A DNA stretch of 64,000 nucleotides from Mycolicibacterium frederiksbergense (GTDB taxonomy: Bacteria > Actinomycetota > Actinomycetes > Mycobacteriales > Mycobacteriaceae). Shown here piece after piece: positions 8,624-16,904 of this stretch (the first letter of the stretch is position 1; the number at the start of each line of letters is the position of its first letter). The stretch is from the NCBI RefSeq assembly GCF_029893345.1, contig NZ_JARXVE010000006.1:248001-312000 (forward strand), given 5' to 3'. Position numbers and translations under genes: made by a program. Under the pieces are notes generated by a model. That model saw only the letters and a list, made by a program, of their open reading frames with translations, did not search any database and was not told the origin of the DNA.

Positions 8624-10228
8624 TCAGCGTGGCGGCTCCGGGGCCGCGCTGCGCTGCGCATCGAGCACCAGAAGTGCCACGTGCAGTGAGGTCATCGACT
8701 CACCATCGTCGAGGTCGACGCCGAGCCGACGTTCGATCGAGGCGAGCCGGCTGTACAGCGCCGGGCGGCTCAGGTGCAGCCGCTTGGCCAGGGCTGACTT
8801 ATTGCCGGCGAGCTCTAAGTAGCCGCGCAGGACGGCCACGTCGTCGCTGCTGTGGTCGGCATCGTGGATGAGCAGGGTCTTGAGTTCGGTCTCGGCAAAT
8901 GTCTGGACGCGCGGATCGTCGAGCAGCAGCGTGATGAGTCCGCGCAGCCGGACGTCGGAGGCGCGGACGAACGGACGGGTCAGGGCGGACATCGACAGTG
9001 CGACCTCGGCGACGTGGGCCGCTTCGCGCAGGCCGTGGACGGCATCGGCGAAGGCGCCGGCGCTACTGCCCACCGCGATGACGACCTTGTCGGCGTCGCC
9101 ACCGCGGGCGATGGTCTCACGCCAGCCCTCGGCGAGCCGGCTGAGCGTGGCGTCGGTACTGACTCCGCGCCGCGGGGTCAGTGCCAGCACCAGCCCGATT
9201 TCGCCGTCCCGCCGGATCGAGCAGATCGTGCTGTGCCCTTGGGATTTCACGCTGTGGGTGACCGCGTCGAGGATGCGGATGTTGCGGCGTTGCGCACCGA
9301 CCGGGTCGAGCCGCTCCGGCGGTGCGCCCACCCGGACGGTGGCGGGTAGGTAGGGCCCGGTGGCGCGCAGCCCGAGCGCCACGGCGCGGGCGTCGGCATC
9401 GCGATCGTCGGGGATCCGCCCGCCCAGCACGTCGTCGATCAACCCGCTCTGGGCCTGGTGCTCGAGCCCGGACCGGCCACGCTCGGCCATCCGGTGCAGC
9501 GCCAGTGCCTGTGCCGCCCGCTCCAGCACCATCTTGGTTTTGGCCGGGGCGGTCGGGGCGTGCGGAACGATCAGCCGGCCCCATTCCTCGGCGCGCGGGC
9601 CGACCGCGGTGGTGGCCCACGGTTCGGTCATCGCCCGGGATCGGCGCTGCCAGTCGGAGAGCACGGTGGTGGCCGGCTCATTGCGCGGTGAGATCGCCAG
9701 CACCTGACGGGACAGGTCCTCCAACACCACCGATTCGTCGATCATCTCGGCCGCGGCGCGGACGATATCGGCCATCGTGGCGCGCTTCATGCTCAGCTCG
9801 GTGAAGATCTGGTGGGTTCGGTGGGCGAACTCGAGCTCCTCGTACTGGTCGGCGACGATGAGCCGGTGCACCGCTTCGGTGACTTCGACGAACTTGGTCT
9901 GCCGGTGCAGCACCACCAGCGCCACACCAAGGGTCTGGGCCATTTCGCCGACACTGGCGGGAAGCGATTCGATGCGGGTGCCCAATTCCACCACCACGCC
10001 CACGGCCCCGGCGCGCTGCATCCGGCGTAGATAGTCGCGCGGCGCGTCGCGTAGCGCCGCGCCGGTGGTCAGCACCAGTTCGCCGCCCTGCAGCAGTCCG
10101 GCCAGGTCGGGCATGTCGCTGACGTGTACCCAGCGCACCGGCTGGTCCAGTTGGCGTGCGCTGAGCACCTCGGGTTCGCTGGCTTGCACCACGGCGAGTT
10201 CGACGATGTCGCGCACGGTAGGGATCAT
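8624..10228 (-). CDS. PucR family transcriptional regulator
   Basis: DNA-binding regulator of 534 residues. The N-terminal PucR domain spans about residues 5-125 (MIPTVRDIVELAVVQASEPE at the start). A CdaR-like middle region follows. The C-terminal helix-turn-helix is GNKSALAKRLHLSRPALYSRL near residue 490. PucR proteins usually sense nitrogen metabolites and activate neighbouring catabolic genes. The gene is divergent from the mmsA and aminotransferase pair across 112 bases with repeated TTACA/TGTAA half-sites, so those genes are its likely targets. Confidence 0.9.
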   Translation of the reverse strand: MIPTVRDIVELAVVQASEPEVLSARQLDQPVRWVHVSDMPDLAGLLQGGELVLTTGAALRDAPRDYLRRMQRAGAVGVVVELGTRIESLPASVGEMAQTLGVALVVLHRQTKFVEVTEAVHRLIVADQYEELEFAHRTHQIFTELSMKRATMADIVRAAAEMIDESVVLEDLSRQVLAISPRNEPATTVLSDWQRRSRAMTEPWATTAVGPRAEEWGRLIVPHAPTAPAKTKMVLERAAQALALHRMAERGRSGLEHQAQSGLIDDVLGGRIPDDRDADARAVALGLRATGPYLPATVRVGAPPERLDPVGAQRRNIRILDAVTHSVKSQGHSTICSIRRDGEIGLVLALTPRRGVSTDATLSRLAEGWRETIARGGDADKVVIAVGSSAGAFADAVHGLREAAHVAEVALSMSALTRPFVRASDVRLRGLITLLLDDPRVQTFAETELKTLLIHDADHSSDDVAVLRGYLELAGNKSALAKRLHLSRPALYSRLASIERRLGVDLDDGESMTSLHVALLVLDAQRSAAPEPPR

Positions 10229-10265
10229 TTACAGATTGTAATAAACCAGATGACGCGGTTTACAA
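10229..10265. promoter_or_regulatory. Candidate PucR operator / divergent promoter with TTACA and TGTAA half-sites
   Basis: A 5-base inverted repeat with a 3-base spacer (TTACAGATTGTAA, 10229-10241) abuts the pucR start, and another TTACA lies at 10260-10264. On the minus strand TTGTAA (10265-10260) and TACAAT (10240-10235) form a promoter-like pair with a 19-base spacer. This predicts transcription starting at or beside the pucR ATG (leaderless). A regulator binding here would control pucR and possibly mmsA. Confidence 0.35.
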
Positions 10266-10340
10266 GGTGTTGGCCCGCCGAGCGCGGTCGCTGACCGAGA
10301 GTAATAGCGATACTCCCCGTTAAAGGAAGGTTCAGAACCT

Positions 10341-11843
10341 ATGAGCAATGTCATCGAGCACTGGCGCGACGGCATGGTTTTCGCCGGTAGTTCGTCCGCC
10401 ACCGCACCGGTGACCAATCCGGCGACGGGCGCGGTCACCGGCGAGGTCGCGCTGGCCAGCGTGGAGGACGCGCGCGCGGTGATCGATTCCGCCGCTGCCG
10501 CCTTCCCGGCCTGGCGTGACGCGTCGCTGGCCAAGCGCGCCTCGGTGCTGTTCGCCTACCGGGAGCTGCTCAACAAGCGGAAGGGCGAGCTCGCTGAGAT
10601 TATTACCAGCGAGCACGGCAAGGTGCTCTCCGATGCGCTCGGCGAGGTGAGCCGGGGCTTGGAGGTTGTCGAGTTCGCTTGCGGCATCCCAAATCTGCTC
10701 AAGGGCGGGTTCACCGAGAACGCCTCGACCAAGGTGGACGTGCACTCCGTGCTGCAGCCGCTGGGACCGGTGGGCATCATCTCGCCGTTCAACTTCCCGG
10801 CGATGGTGCCGATGTGGTTCTTCCCGATCGCCATCGCCGCGGGCAACACCGTGGTGATCAAGCCGTCGGAGAAGGATCCGTCGGCGTCGCTGTGGATGGC
10901 GCGGCTGTGGAAGGAAGCCGGGCTGCCCGACGGCGTGTTCAACGTGCTGCAGGGCGACAAGACCGCGGTCGACGAGCTGCTGACCAACCCCAAGATCAAG
11001 GCGATCAGCTTCGTCGGCTCCACCCCGATCGCGCAGTACGTCTACGCCACCGCCACCGCGGCCGGCAAGCGCGTGCAGGCCCTCGGCGGCGCCAAGAACC
11101 ACGCGGTGATCCTGCCCGACGCCGACCTGGACCTGGCCGCCGACGCCATGGTCAACGCCGGCTTCGGTTCCGCGGGTGAGCGCTGCATGGCCATCTCGGC
11201 CTGTGTGGCCGTCGGCCCGATCGCCGATGAGCTGGTGGCCAAGATCGCCGAGCGCACCATCACCATCAAAACCGGTGACGGAACCAAGGATTCGGACATG
11301 GGTCCGCTGGTCACCAAGGTCCACCGGGACAAGGTGGCGACCTACATCGACGCCGGCGAGGCCGCCGGGGCCAAGGTCGTCGTCGACGGGCGCACCGTCA
11401 TGGACGGAGCCGGTGACCGGGATCCGTCCGGGTTCTGGCTGGGCCCCACCCTGCTCGACAACGTCACCCCCGAGATGAGCGTCTACACCGACGAGATCTT
11501 TGGCCCGGTGCTGGCCGTGCTGCGGGTGGAGACCTACGACGAGGCCCTGGCGTTGATCAACAGCAACCCCTACGGCAACGGCACCGCGATCTTCACCAAT
11601 GATGGTGGCGCCGCGCGGCGTTTCCAGAACGAGGTCGAGGTGGGCATGGTCGGCATCAACGTGCCGATCCCGGTTCCCATGTCCTACTACAGCTTTGGCG
11701 GCTGGAAGGCATCGCTGTTCGGTGACAGCCACGCCCACGGCGCCGAGGGTGTGCACTTCTTCACCCGCACCAAGGCGATCACCACTCGCTGGCTCGACCC
11801 CAGCCACGGTGGCATCAACCTCGGCTTCCCAGAGAACAAGTGA
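10341..11843 (+). CDS. mmsA: CoA-acylating methylmalonate-semialdehyde dehydrogenase
   Basis: Oxidises methylmalonate or malonate semialdehyde to propionyl-CoA or acetyl-CoA with NAD and CoA. The 500-residue protein has the ALDH fold with IISPFNFPAMVPMWFFPIA, LGGAKNHAVILPDADLD and the catalytic Cys in GSAGERCMAISAC (about residue 284). PIPVPMSYYSFGGWKASLFG near the C-terminus is typical of MMSDH. AAAGGAAGG lies upstream of the ATG at a suitable spacing. The aminotransferase gene starts 13 bases after its stop, suggesting breakdown of an omega-amino acid such as beta-alanine. The valine pathway is the alternative. Confidence 0.94.
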   Translation: MSNVIEHWRDGMVFAGSSSATAPVTNPATGAVTGEVALASVEDARAVIDSAAAAFPAWRDASLAKRASVLFAYRELLNKRKGELAEIITSEHGKVLSDALGEVSRGLEVVEFACGIPNLLKGGFTENASTKVDVHSVLQPLGPVGIISPFNFPAMVPMWFFPIAIAAGNTVVIKPSEKDPSASLWMARLWKEAGLPDGVFNVLQGDKTAVDELLTNPKIKAISFVGSTPIAQYVYATATAAGKRVQALGGAKNHAVILPDADLDLAADAMVNAGFGSAGERCMAISACVAVGPIADELVAKIAERTITIKTGDGTKDSDMGPLVTKVHRDKVATYIDAGEAAGAKVVVDGRTVMDGAGDRDPSGFWLGPTLLDNVTPEMSVYTDEIFGPVLAVLRVETYDEALALINSNPYGNGTAIFTNDGGAARRFQNEVEVGMVGINVPIPVPMSYYSFGGWKASLFGDSHAHGAEGVHFFTRTKAITTRWLDPSHGGINLGFPENK

Positions 11844-11856
11844 GAGAATCGAATCC

Positions 11857-13242
11857 ATGACTGTGACTCAAGACTCCGCCGTGCTGCCCAACGGATTGAC
11901 CGTCGAGGCGGCGAAGGCTGAGGCCGCACGGGCCTACGAACTCGACCGCGCGCACGTGTTCCACTCCTGGTCGGCGCAGGAGGAGATCTCGCCGATGACG
12001 ATCACCGCCGCGCAGGGCTCGTACGTGTGGGACGGCGAGGGCACCCGGCTGCTGGACTTCTCCTGCCAGCTGGTCAACACCAACATCGGGCACCAGCACC
12101 CGAAAGTTGTTGCCGCCATTGCCGAACAGGCCGCAAAGCTGTGTACGGTGGCCCCGCAGTACGCCAACTCGGCACGTTCGGAGGCGGCCCGGCTGATCGC
12201 CGAGCGCACCCCCGGTGAACTGAACAAGGTGTTCTTCACCAACGGCGGCGCCGACGCGGTCGAGCATGCGGTCCGCATGGCCCGCCTGCACACCGGGCGC
12301 TACAAGGTGCTCTCGCGCTACCGCTCCTACCACGGCGGCACCGACACCGCGGTCAACCTCACCGGTGACCCGCGGCGCTGGTCCAATGACTACGGCAACA
12401 GCGGGGTCGTGCACTTCTTCGGCCCGTTCCTGTACCGCTCGCAGTTCAACGCCAGCACCGAGGCCGAGGAGACCGAGCGGGCGCTGGCCCACCTCGACGA
12501 GTTGATCCGGCTGGAGGGCCCGTCGACCATCGCCGCGATCATCCTGGAGTCCATCCCGGGTACCGCCGGCATCATGGTGCCGCCGCCCGGATACATGGCC
12601 GGGGTGCGGGAGATCTGCGACCGTTACGGCATCGTCTACATCGCCGACGAGGTGATGGCAGGCTTCGGTCGGAGCGGAAAGTGGTTCTCCATCGAACACT
12701 TCGACGTGGTGCCCGACCTGATCACCTTCGCCAAGGGCGTGAACTCCGGTTACGTGCCGCTCGGTGGTGTGGCGGTCAGCCCGGCGATCTACGAGACGTT
12801 CGCGCATCGCTCCTACCCGGGCGGACTGACCTACTCGGGTCATCCGCTGGCCACCGCGGCCGCCGTCGCCACTATCAATGCGATGGCCGAAGAAGGCATG
12901 GTCGAGAACGCGGCCAAGATCGGTGCCGAGGTGCTGGCGCCTGGCCTGGCCGAGCTGGCCGCCAAGCACCGCAGCGTCGGTGAGGTGCGCGGTGCCGGTG
13001 TGTTCTGGGCGGTCGAGCTGGTCGCCGACCAGCAGACCCGCGAACCGTTGGCGCCCTACGGTGGTTCCAGCCCGGCGATGGCCGCGGTGATCGGCGCGTG
13101 CAAGGCCAACGGCCTGCTGCCGTTCGCCAACTTCAACCGCGTCCACGTGGTGCCGCCGTGCAATGTTTCGGCGGAGGAAGCCCGCGAGGGTCTGGCGATC
13201 CTGGACAAGGCACTCGACGTCGCTGATCAGCACGTGAACTGA
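11857..13242 (+). CDS. Class III PLP-dependent aminotransferase (omega-amino-acid type)
   Basis: Predicted pyridoxal-phosphate aminotransferase of 461 residues. Class III features are the YIADEVMAGFGRSG stretch with the Asp that contacts the pyridine nitrogen, and the Schiff-base Lys in ITFAKGVNSGYVPLGG. The ATG at 11857 (MTVTQDSAVLPNG) is chosen since earlier in-frame codons overlap mmsA. Paired with mmsA it probably converts beta-alanine or a related omega-amino acid to a semialdehyde that MmsA then oxidises, which would explain the PucR-type nitrogen regulator next door. The exact substrate cannot be read from sequence. Confidence 0.88.
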   Translation: MTVTQDSAVLPNGLTVEAAKAEAARAYELDRAHVFHSWSAQEEISPMTITAAQGSYVWDGEGTRLLDFSCQLVNTNIGHQHPKVVAAIAEQAAKLCTVAPQYANSARSEAARLIAERTPGELNKVFFTNGGADAVEHAVRMARLHTGRYKVLSRYRSYHGGTDTAVNLTGDPRRWSNDYGNSGVVHFFGPFLYRSQFNASTEAEETERALAHLDELIRLEGPSTIAAIILESIPGTAGIMVPPPGYMAGVREICDRYGIVYIADEVMAGFGRSGKWFSIEHFDVVPDLITFAKGVNSGYVPLGGVAVSPAIYETFAHRSYPGGLTYSGHPLATAAAVATINAMAEEGMVENAAKIGAEVLAPGLAELAAKHRSVGEVRGAGVFWAVELVADQQTREPLAPYGGSSPAMAAVIGACKANGLLPFANFNRVHVVPPCNVSAEEAREGLAILDKALDVADQHVN

Positions 13243-13255
13243 CGTTCCACGTTCG

Positions 13256-13290
13256 ATGGCCCGGTATGCGGTATCCGCATACCGGGCCAT
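13256..13290. terminator. Bidirectional hairpin terminator between convergent operons
   Basis: ATGGCCCGGTATGCG (13256-13270) and its exact reverse complement (13276-13290) enclose a 5-base loop. This perfect 15-base-pair stem lies between the ends of the aminotransferase gene and the DyP operon, which converge here. No long T-tract follows on either side, as is common in mycobacteria. Confidence 0.7.
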
Positions 13291-13316
13291 TGGCGTTTAG
13301 CCACTGCTGTCGAGAG

Positions 13317-14321
13317 TCAGCCCATGGTGGCGAGGTTGTGCCAGAAGTTCTTGAGGCTGTCGGTGCCGCCGAAGAGGGTGGTGAAGTTGGTGGAGTCGAC
13401 CAGGACAATGTCGCCGGCACGCTGTCCGGTTGGCGGCATCCAGACCAGGGCGTTGAATTCGGTATTGCCCGCCTCGGTGAATGGGTGCGGACGGTTGGGG
13501 TCGACCCGTTGGCGTCCCAGGACCCGCAGGTCGTTGCTTTCGGGCGCGGTGAGTTGGTAGTGCGGCAGGTGCGGGTGGAAGTTGAAGGTGGTGACGTTCG
13601 CGAGCAGTCCGGCGTTGTCGATGTCGCGGTAGCCGGTCAGCGGGGCGATCTGGTTGGTGCCCTCGACGACTGCCGGGCGTAGCCCCCAGGTGTTGTGCAC
13701 TGGGACGTCAAGCGCTTTCATCAGCGAGCGGGTGTACTGGCCGAAGCGTTGTTGGCGGGGCACGAGGCTGTCCCCGTGGTGCAGGTACTCGACCTGACGT
13801 TGGCCGTAGTCGTCGGTGAAGCCGACGTCGTGGTGCGGGGCCAACAGCAAGCAGGTGCCTTCGCGTTGCAGCCAGCGCTGGATGGCTTCGATTTCCTCCG
13901 GCGCGGCCTCCTGCTCGGAGAGCAGGTGGTCCAGCCCGAACACCATCAGGGTGTCGCAGTCGGCCAGGACGCGTTCGTCGATGGGCAATTTGTACCCGGC
14001 CTGGTCGATGCGCTGGAACACCGCCACCGGATGCTCGGTGGCCTCTCCGGCGAGTTCCTGGAATGCCAGGGTGGAGCGGTGGAACAGTTCCAGGGTGCCG
14101 GCAATGCCCTGCAGAAACTGCGCAGCGTCATATTCCGGGGTCTCGTACGCCGGCCACAGCACGTTGCGGACTTCGGTCATGGTGGAGAACCGGTTGTACA
14201 TTTCGGCTGGATTCCGTTGGGCTTCCCAGGGATAGCTCCAGGTCCAGTAGATGCTGACCCGCCGGCGCCCGTTGTGCGGCCGGGCGATATGGGTCTGATT
14301 GTAGGTGCGCGCTCCGGTCAT
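13317..14321 (-). CDS. Unknown protein of the DyP operon, amidotransferase/ThuA-like fold suspected
   Basis: Not a recognised family with a known role. The 334-residue protein has no signal peptide or membrane segment. The middle part (DTLMVFGLDHLLSEQEA, then IQRWLQREGTCLLLAPHHD) resembles class I amidotransferase or ThuA-like proteins, in which a Rossmann strand ends in an acidic patch. Histidine-rich stretches (LAPHHDVG, YLHHGDS, FNFHPHLPHY) could bind metal. It is the last gene of a four-gene run and starts inside the stop of the DyP-like peroxidase gene (ATGA, 14318-14321), so a tight functional link is likely. Confidence 0.6.
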   Translation of the reverse strand: MTGARTYNQTHIARPHNGRRRVSIYWTWSYPWEAQRNPAEMYNRFSTMTEVRNVLWPAYETPEYDAAQFLQGIAGTLELFHRSTLAFQELAGEATEHPVAVFQRIDQAGYKLPIDERVLADCDTLMVFGLDHLLSEQEAAPEEIEAIQRWLQREGTCLLLAPHHDVGFTDDYGQRQVEYLHHGDSLVPRQQRFGQYTRSLMKALDVPVHNTWGLRPAVVEGTNQIAPLTGYRDIDNAGLLANVTTFNFHPHLPHYQLTAPESNDLRVLGRQRVDPNRPHPFTEAGNTEFNALVWMPPTGQRAGDIVLVDSTNFTTLFGGTDSLKNFWHNLATMG

Positions 14322-15664
14322 GACGGATCCTCGCTGTCGAGTGCTGCCAGGTAGCGCAGGGCGGAGATACCTGGCAGGAAGAAGTATGCGCCGCCCAGCA
14401 CGGTGGTGAATGCCGGTAGACCCTTATGTACCTGGCGGATCGGCCGTTTGGGGACAGTGAAATCCAGGGTGCCGTCCTGGGTGCCGATAATCGGGTCGTG
14501 TTCGTTGCCCAGTTCGTGGAAGGTCTTGTCGTTGATCCACACGTTCTGCGCGAATTCGAACTGCCGAACCAAGCTGGCGCAGATGATGAACGCGGCGATG
14601 CCGCGGTCGACGCCATCGTCAGGGACATCGTCGGGCAGTGCCGGTCCGTAGGTGGCGCCGCGGCGGATCATTCGTCGCCGGTTCATGTTGTGTGCAGTGT
14701 CGCGGGGGTTGAGCCGCCGCACGTGGGCTCCGAGCGGGCAGGCATAGCCGATCGGATCCATCTCTTTGTAGTTGAAGTCGTTGTTGCGCATGGGATCCGC
14801 ACCCAACTCCGGATCATCGTGGTTGGGCGCCAGTACCAGTGGCGCACCGCTGCGCCAGCGGCCCATGAACTTCGCTGCCAGCAGTTCCTGTCCCTCGGCT
14901 GTGTCGGAACGCTCACGCAGATAGTCACGGAACCGTCCGACATGTTCCTGCAGGCGTCGGTACGCCATGAAACTGCCGTTGCGGGAAAGAACTTCGGGTT
15001 GCGGCAGCTGGGTGGCCGGCCCGTCCTCGTCCGGGTATCCCAGGATGAACTCACCGGGTTCGAGTGGATCACCCGAACCCGGGGTGGGTTGTTCGCCGGA
15101 GCCCTTCATGACCGGCTGTGACAGCCGGTCACGGAATCCGAAATGGTCGTGGGCGTAATTGAACGGCGGGGTCGCATTGAGGTCGAGATACGACAGGCTC
15201 CGCACCCCGTCGGTGCGGGCCAGTAGCTTGTCGTGCTCGGCGATCGATTCGCGGCACTGCTCGTCGGTGCGGGAGTACAGGATCGCGATTGCGTGTAGGT
15301 CCTCACCGGCCAGCCCGCCGCCCCAGTGCTCGGGGGCGTTGGCTCCGGTGTCACCGAGAATGCCGGCGCGGGCTGCCATCCCCTCGCGAAATTCGTCGGG
15401 GAAGGTGGCCAAGGATTCCTCGGGTACCCCCAGTGCACGTAACCCATTCCAAGTGAACGCCACCGTGATCCACCGCTGCGAGCTGTCCATGGTTGCGGCG
15501 ACGTCGGCGGCCGACTGCACCTTGTCCAGCAACTCCGACAGCCATGCCCGCCCGCCGGCCGGCGTATCGAATGTCAGGAACTCGTAGCGGCCGGTGAGCG
15601 CCGGGGTGCGGGTTAGCAGGATGTGCTGAATATCGTCGAACTCAAGCGCAGTAGCGTCGGTCAT
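14318..15664 (-). CDS. DyP-type (dye-decolourising) heme peroxidase-like protein
   Basis: Predicted heme peroxidase of 448 residues. The region FGFRDRLSQP aligns with the distal GxxDG motif, keeping the catalytic Asp but with Arg in place of the last Gly. CPLGAHVRRLNPRD supplies the proximal His. VWINDKTFHELGNEHDP and TVLGGAYFFLPG near the C-terminus fit the family. No Tat signal and no encapsulin-targeting tail (the chain ends DSEDPS) are present, so it should be a free cytoplasmic enzyme. The ATG at 15664 overlaps the previous stop (ATGA); a longer reading to 15940 is a shadow of the upstream gene. Confidence 0.85.
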   Translation of the reverse strand: MTDATALEFDDIQHILLTRTPALTGRYEFLTFDTPAGGRAWLSELLDKVQSAADVAATMDSSQRWITVAFTWNGLRALGVPEESLATFPDEFREGMAARAGILGDTGANAPEHWGGGLAGEDLHAIAILYSRTDEQCRESIAEHDKLLARTDGVRSLSYLDLNATPPFNYAHDHFGFRDRLSQPVMKGSGEQPTPGSGDPLEPGEFILGYPDEDGPATQLPQPEVLSRNGSFMAYRRLQEHVGRFRDYLRERSDTAEGQELLAAKFMGRWRSGAPLVLAPNHDDPELGADPMRNNDFNYKEMDPIGYACPLGAHVRRLNPRDTAHNMNRRRMIRRGATYGPALPDDVPDDGVDRGIAAFIICASLVRQFEFAQNVWINDKTFHELGNEHDPIIGTQDGTLDFTVPKRPIRQVHKGLPAFTTVLGGAYFFLPGISALRYLAALDSEDPS

Positions 15665-16065
15665 GCCTGCCGCGCACCTTTTGCCCATGCCCAGGCCGCT
15701 ACCCGCCACTTGTCGTCGAGTTTGCGCAGCGCCACGGTGAAGACGGCTCCGGTCTGGATGACCTGAGTTCCGTTCAGATCGAACGTCATTGTGGCCGGCG
15801 CCACCACATAGGCGGCGTCCCCGGTAACGTCGTTGTGCAATGGTTCGCCGAAGGTGACCTGGTAGCCCGAGGCGCCCAGACGTGCGCCTTCGACCAGCAC
15901 ATCGCGATACCAGTCCGCGGCGGCCGTCGGGCCCAGCCACAGGTGCGGGGCCATACCGTCGAGGATTGATCCGTCGGGTGCGAACGCCGCCGCCATCGCA
16001 ACCGGATCACCGGTGTTGAACGCGTCCAGGTAGGCCCGGACGGCTCCGAGCGGGGTGTCGGTCAC
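15661..16065 (-). CDS. SnoaL-like / NTF2-fold small protein
   Basis: Protein of 134 residues with the pattern of the NTF2-like superfamily (SnoaL, DUF4440). It opens GAVRAYLDAFNTGDPVAMAAAF with an aspartate-rich early loop, and closes with a strand-rich half ending VALRKLDDKWRVAAWAW. Members are small enzymes, binding domains or stress proteins, so the role is open. Translation is coupled at both ends: its ATG overlaps the previous stop (16062-16065) and its stop overlaps the DyP start (15661-15664). It may form or process a substrate of the peroxidase. Confidence 0.78.
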   Translation of the reverse strand: MTDTPLGAVRAYLDAFNTGDPVAMAAAFAPDGSILDGMAPHLWLGPTAAADWYRDVLVEGARLGASGYQVTFGEPLHNDVTGDAAYVVAPATMTFDLNGTQVIQTGAVFTVALRKLDDKWRVAAWAWAKGARQA

Positions 16066-16619
16066 TGCATCTGGTCCAGCATGTCGGAGAATGCGGCCTT
16101 GAGGCGCAGCGCCTTCTTGATCTCATCGGCCGTGACGAACGGGTATTCGCCGTACTCCAGGAAGCTGGGCACGTGATGATCGCGGACGAATTGGGCAAAT
16201 GCGTCAGGATTGGTTTTCCAATCCTCGGGAAAACCTTCGAGATTGGTGAACACCGTGTCGATACCGGTGGCGCCGAACAGCGACACCGCGTCCTCGGTGT
16301 ATTTGTCGAAGTCAGTGTCGAAGATGCCCTGATACTGGAAGTACAGATCGTCACCGATCGGGAATACCTGCCAGCGCAGGTAGTGCAGTTTTAAGACCGC
16401 CAGAACGGTCGGATCTGCTGCCACCGCTGCTTCCAACGTCTTCCCGTGCGCACGAATAGCGTCTTCGCGGCCCGGTATCACCTTGGCGATGATCGAAAAC
16501 CCATAGCATGCGGGTGTTTTGGGGAAGATCGGTCCGAACCGACCGCGCTCCTCCTCGAAATAGCCTCCCTTGGGGATGGCCATCGCGGCCGGTGTGGTCC
16601 AGTCCTGATTGTTGGGCAT
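16062..16619 (-). CDS. Unknown ferredoxin-like-fold protein heading the DyP operon
   Basis: Protein of 185 residues without signal peptide. The stretch LKLHYLRWQVFPIGDDLYFQ and the following FDTDFDKYTEDAVSLFGATG resemble dimeric alpha/beta-barrel (ferredoxin-like) domains found in or next to DyP-like proteins, so it may be a detached partner of the downstream peroxidase. The ATG at 16619 is preferred over 16634 because GAGGAG lies 7 bases before it. It is the first gene of the four-gene ATGA-linked run and is divergent from the transporter gene at 16905. Exact function is unknown. Confidence 0.6.
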   Translation of the reverse strand: MPNNQDWTTPAAMAIPKGGYFEEERGRFGPIFPKTPACYGFSIIAKVIPGREDAIRAHGKTLEAAVAADPTVLAVLKLHYLRWQVFPIGDDLYFQYQGIFDTDFDKYTEDAVSLFGATGIDTVFTNLEGFPEDWKTNPDAFAQFVRDHHVPSFLEYGEYPFVTADEIKKALRLKAAFSDMLDQMQ

Positions 16620-16744
16620 CAAAGCACTCCTCATAGCAAACCGACCCGACGAGGCGTCACAGTAACACCGCCACCGCACCCGCACCCGGTAACTCTGAGG
16701 AGAATGTCCAGACCGTGAAAATCGCGAGCGAACAGGGCGGACTG

Positions 16745-16774
16745 AGTACAGTACGGTTTGCGGCGGCAGTACAG
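16745..16774. promoter_or_regulatory. Direct repeat AGTACAG in the divergent intergenic region
   Basis: AGTACAG occurs at 16745-16751 and 16768-16774, 23 bases apart (about two helical turns), in the 285 bases between the DyP operon and the transporter gene. The first copy is part of GTACAGTAC, a small palindrome. It could be a binding site for a regulator of either operon. No regulator gene is adjacent, and the rest of 16620-16904 shows nothing else clear. Confidence 0.2.
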
Positions 16775-16904
16775 ACTCCCTCGCTACCACCGACTAATCA
16801 TCAAGGCGTCCCGCAGGATTGGGAGGTTCTGTGACCCTAAACCTGAACCGCGAGTGTCGGTCCGTGTCGCGCGGGTTACGCCTAACCGAAGCGAGGCCGA
16901 CCAG

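Noticed and set aside
14318..15664. DyP peroxidase as encapsulin cargo
   Set aside because: No encapsulin shell gene is nearby and the C-terminus (DSEDPS) lacks the hydrophobic targeting tail.
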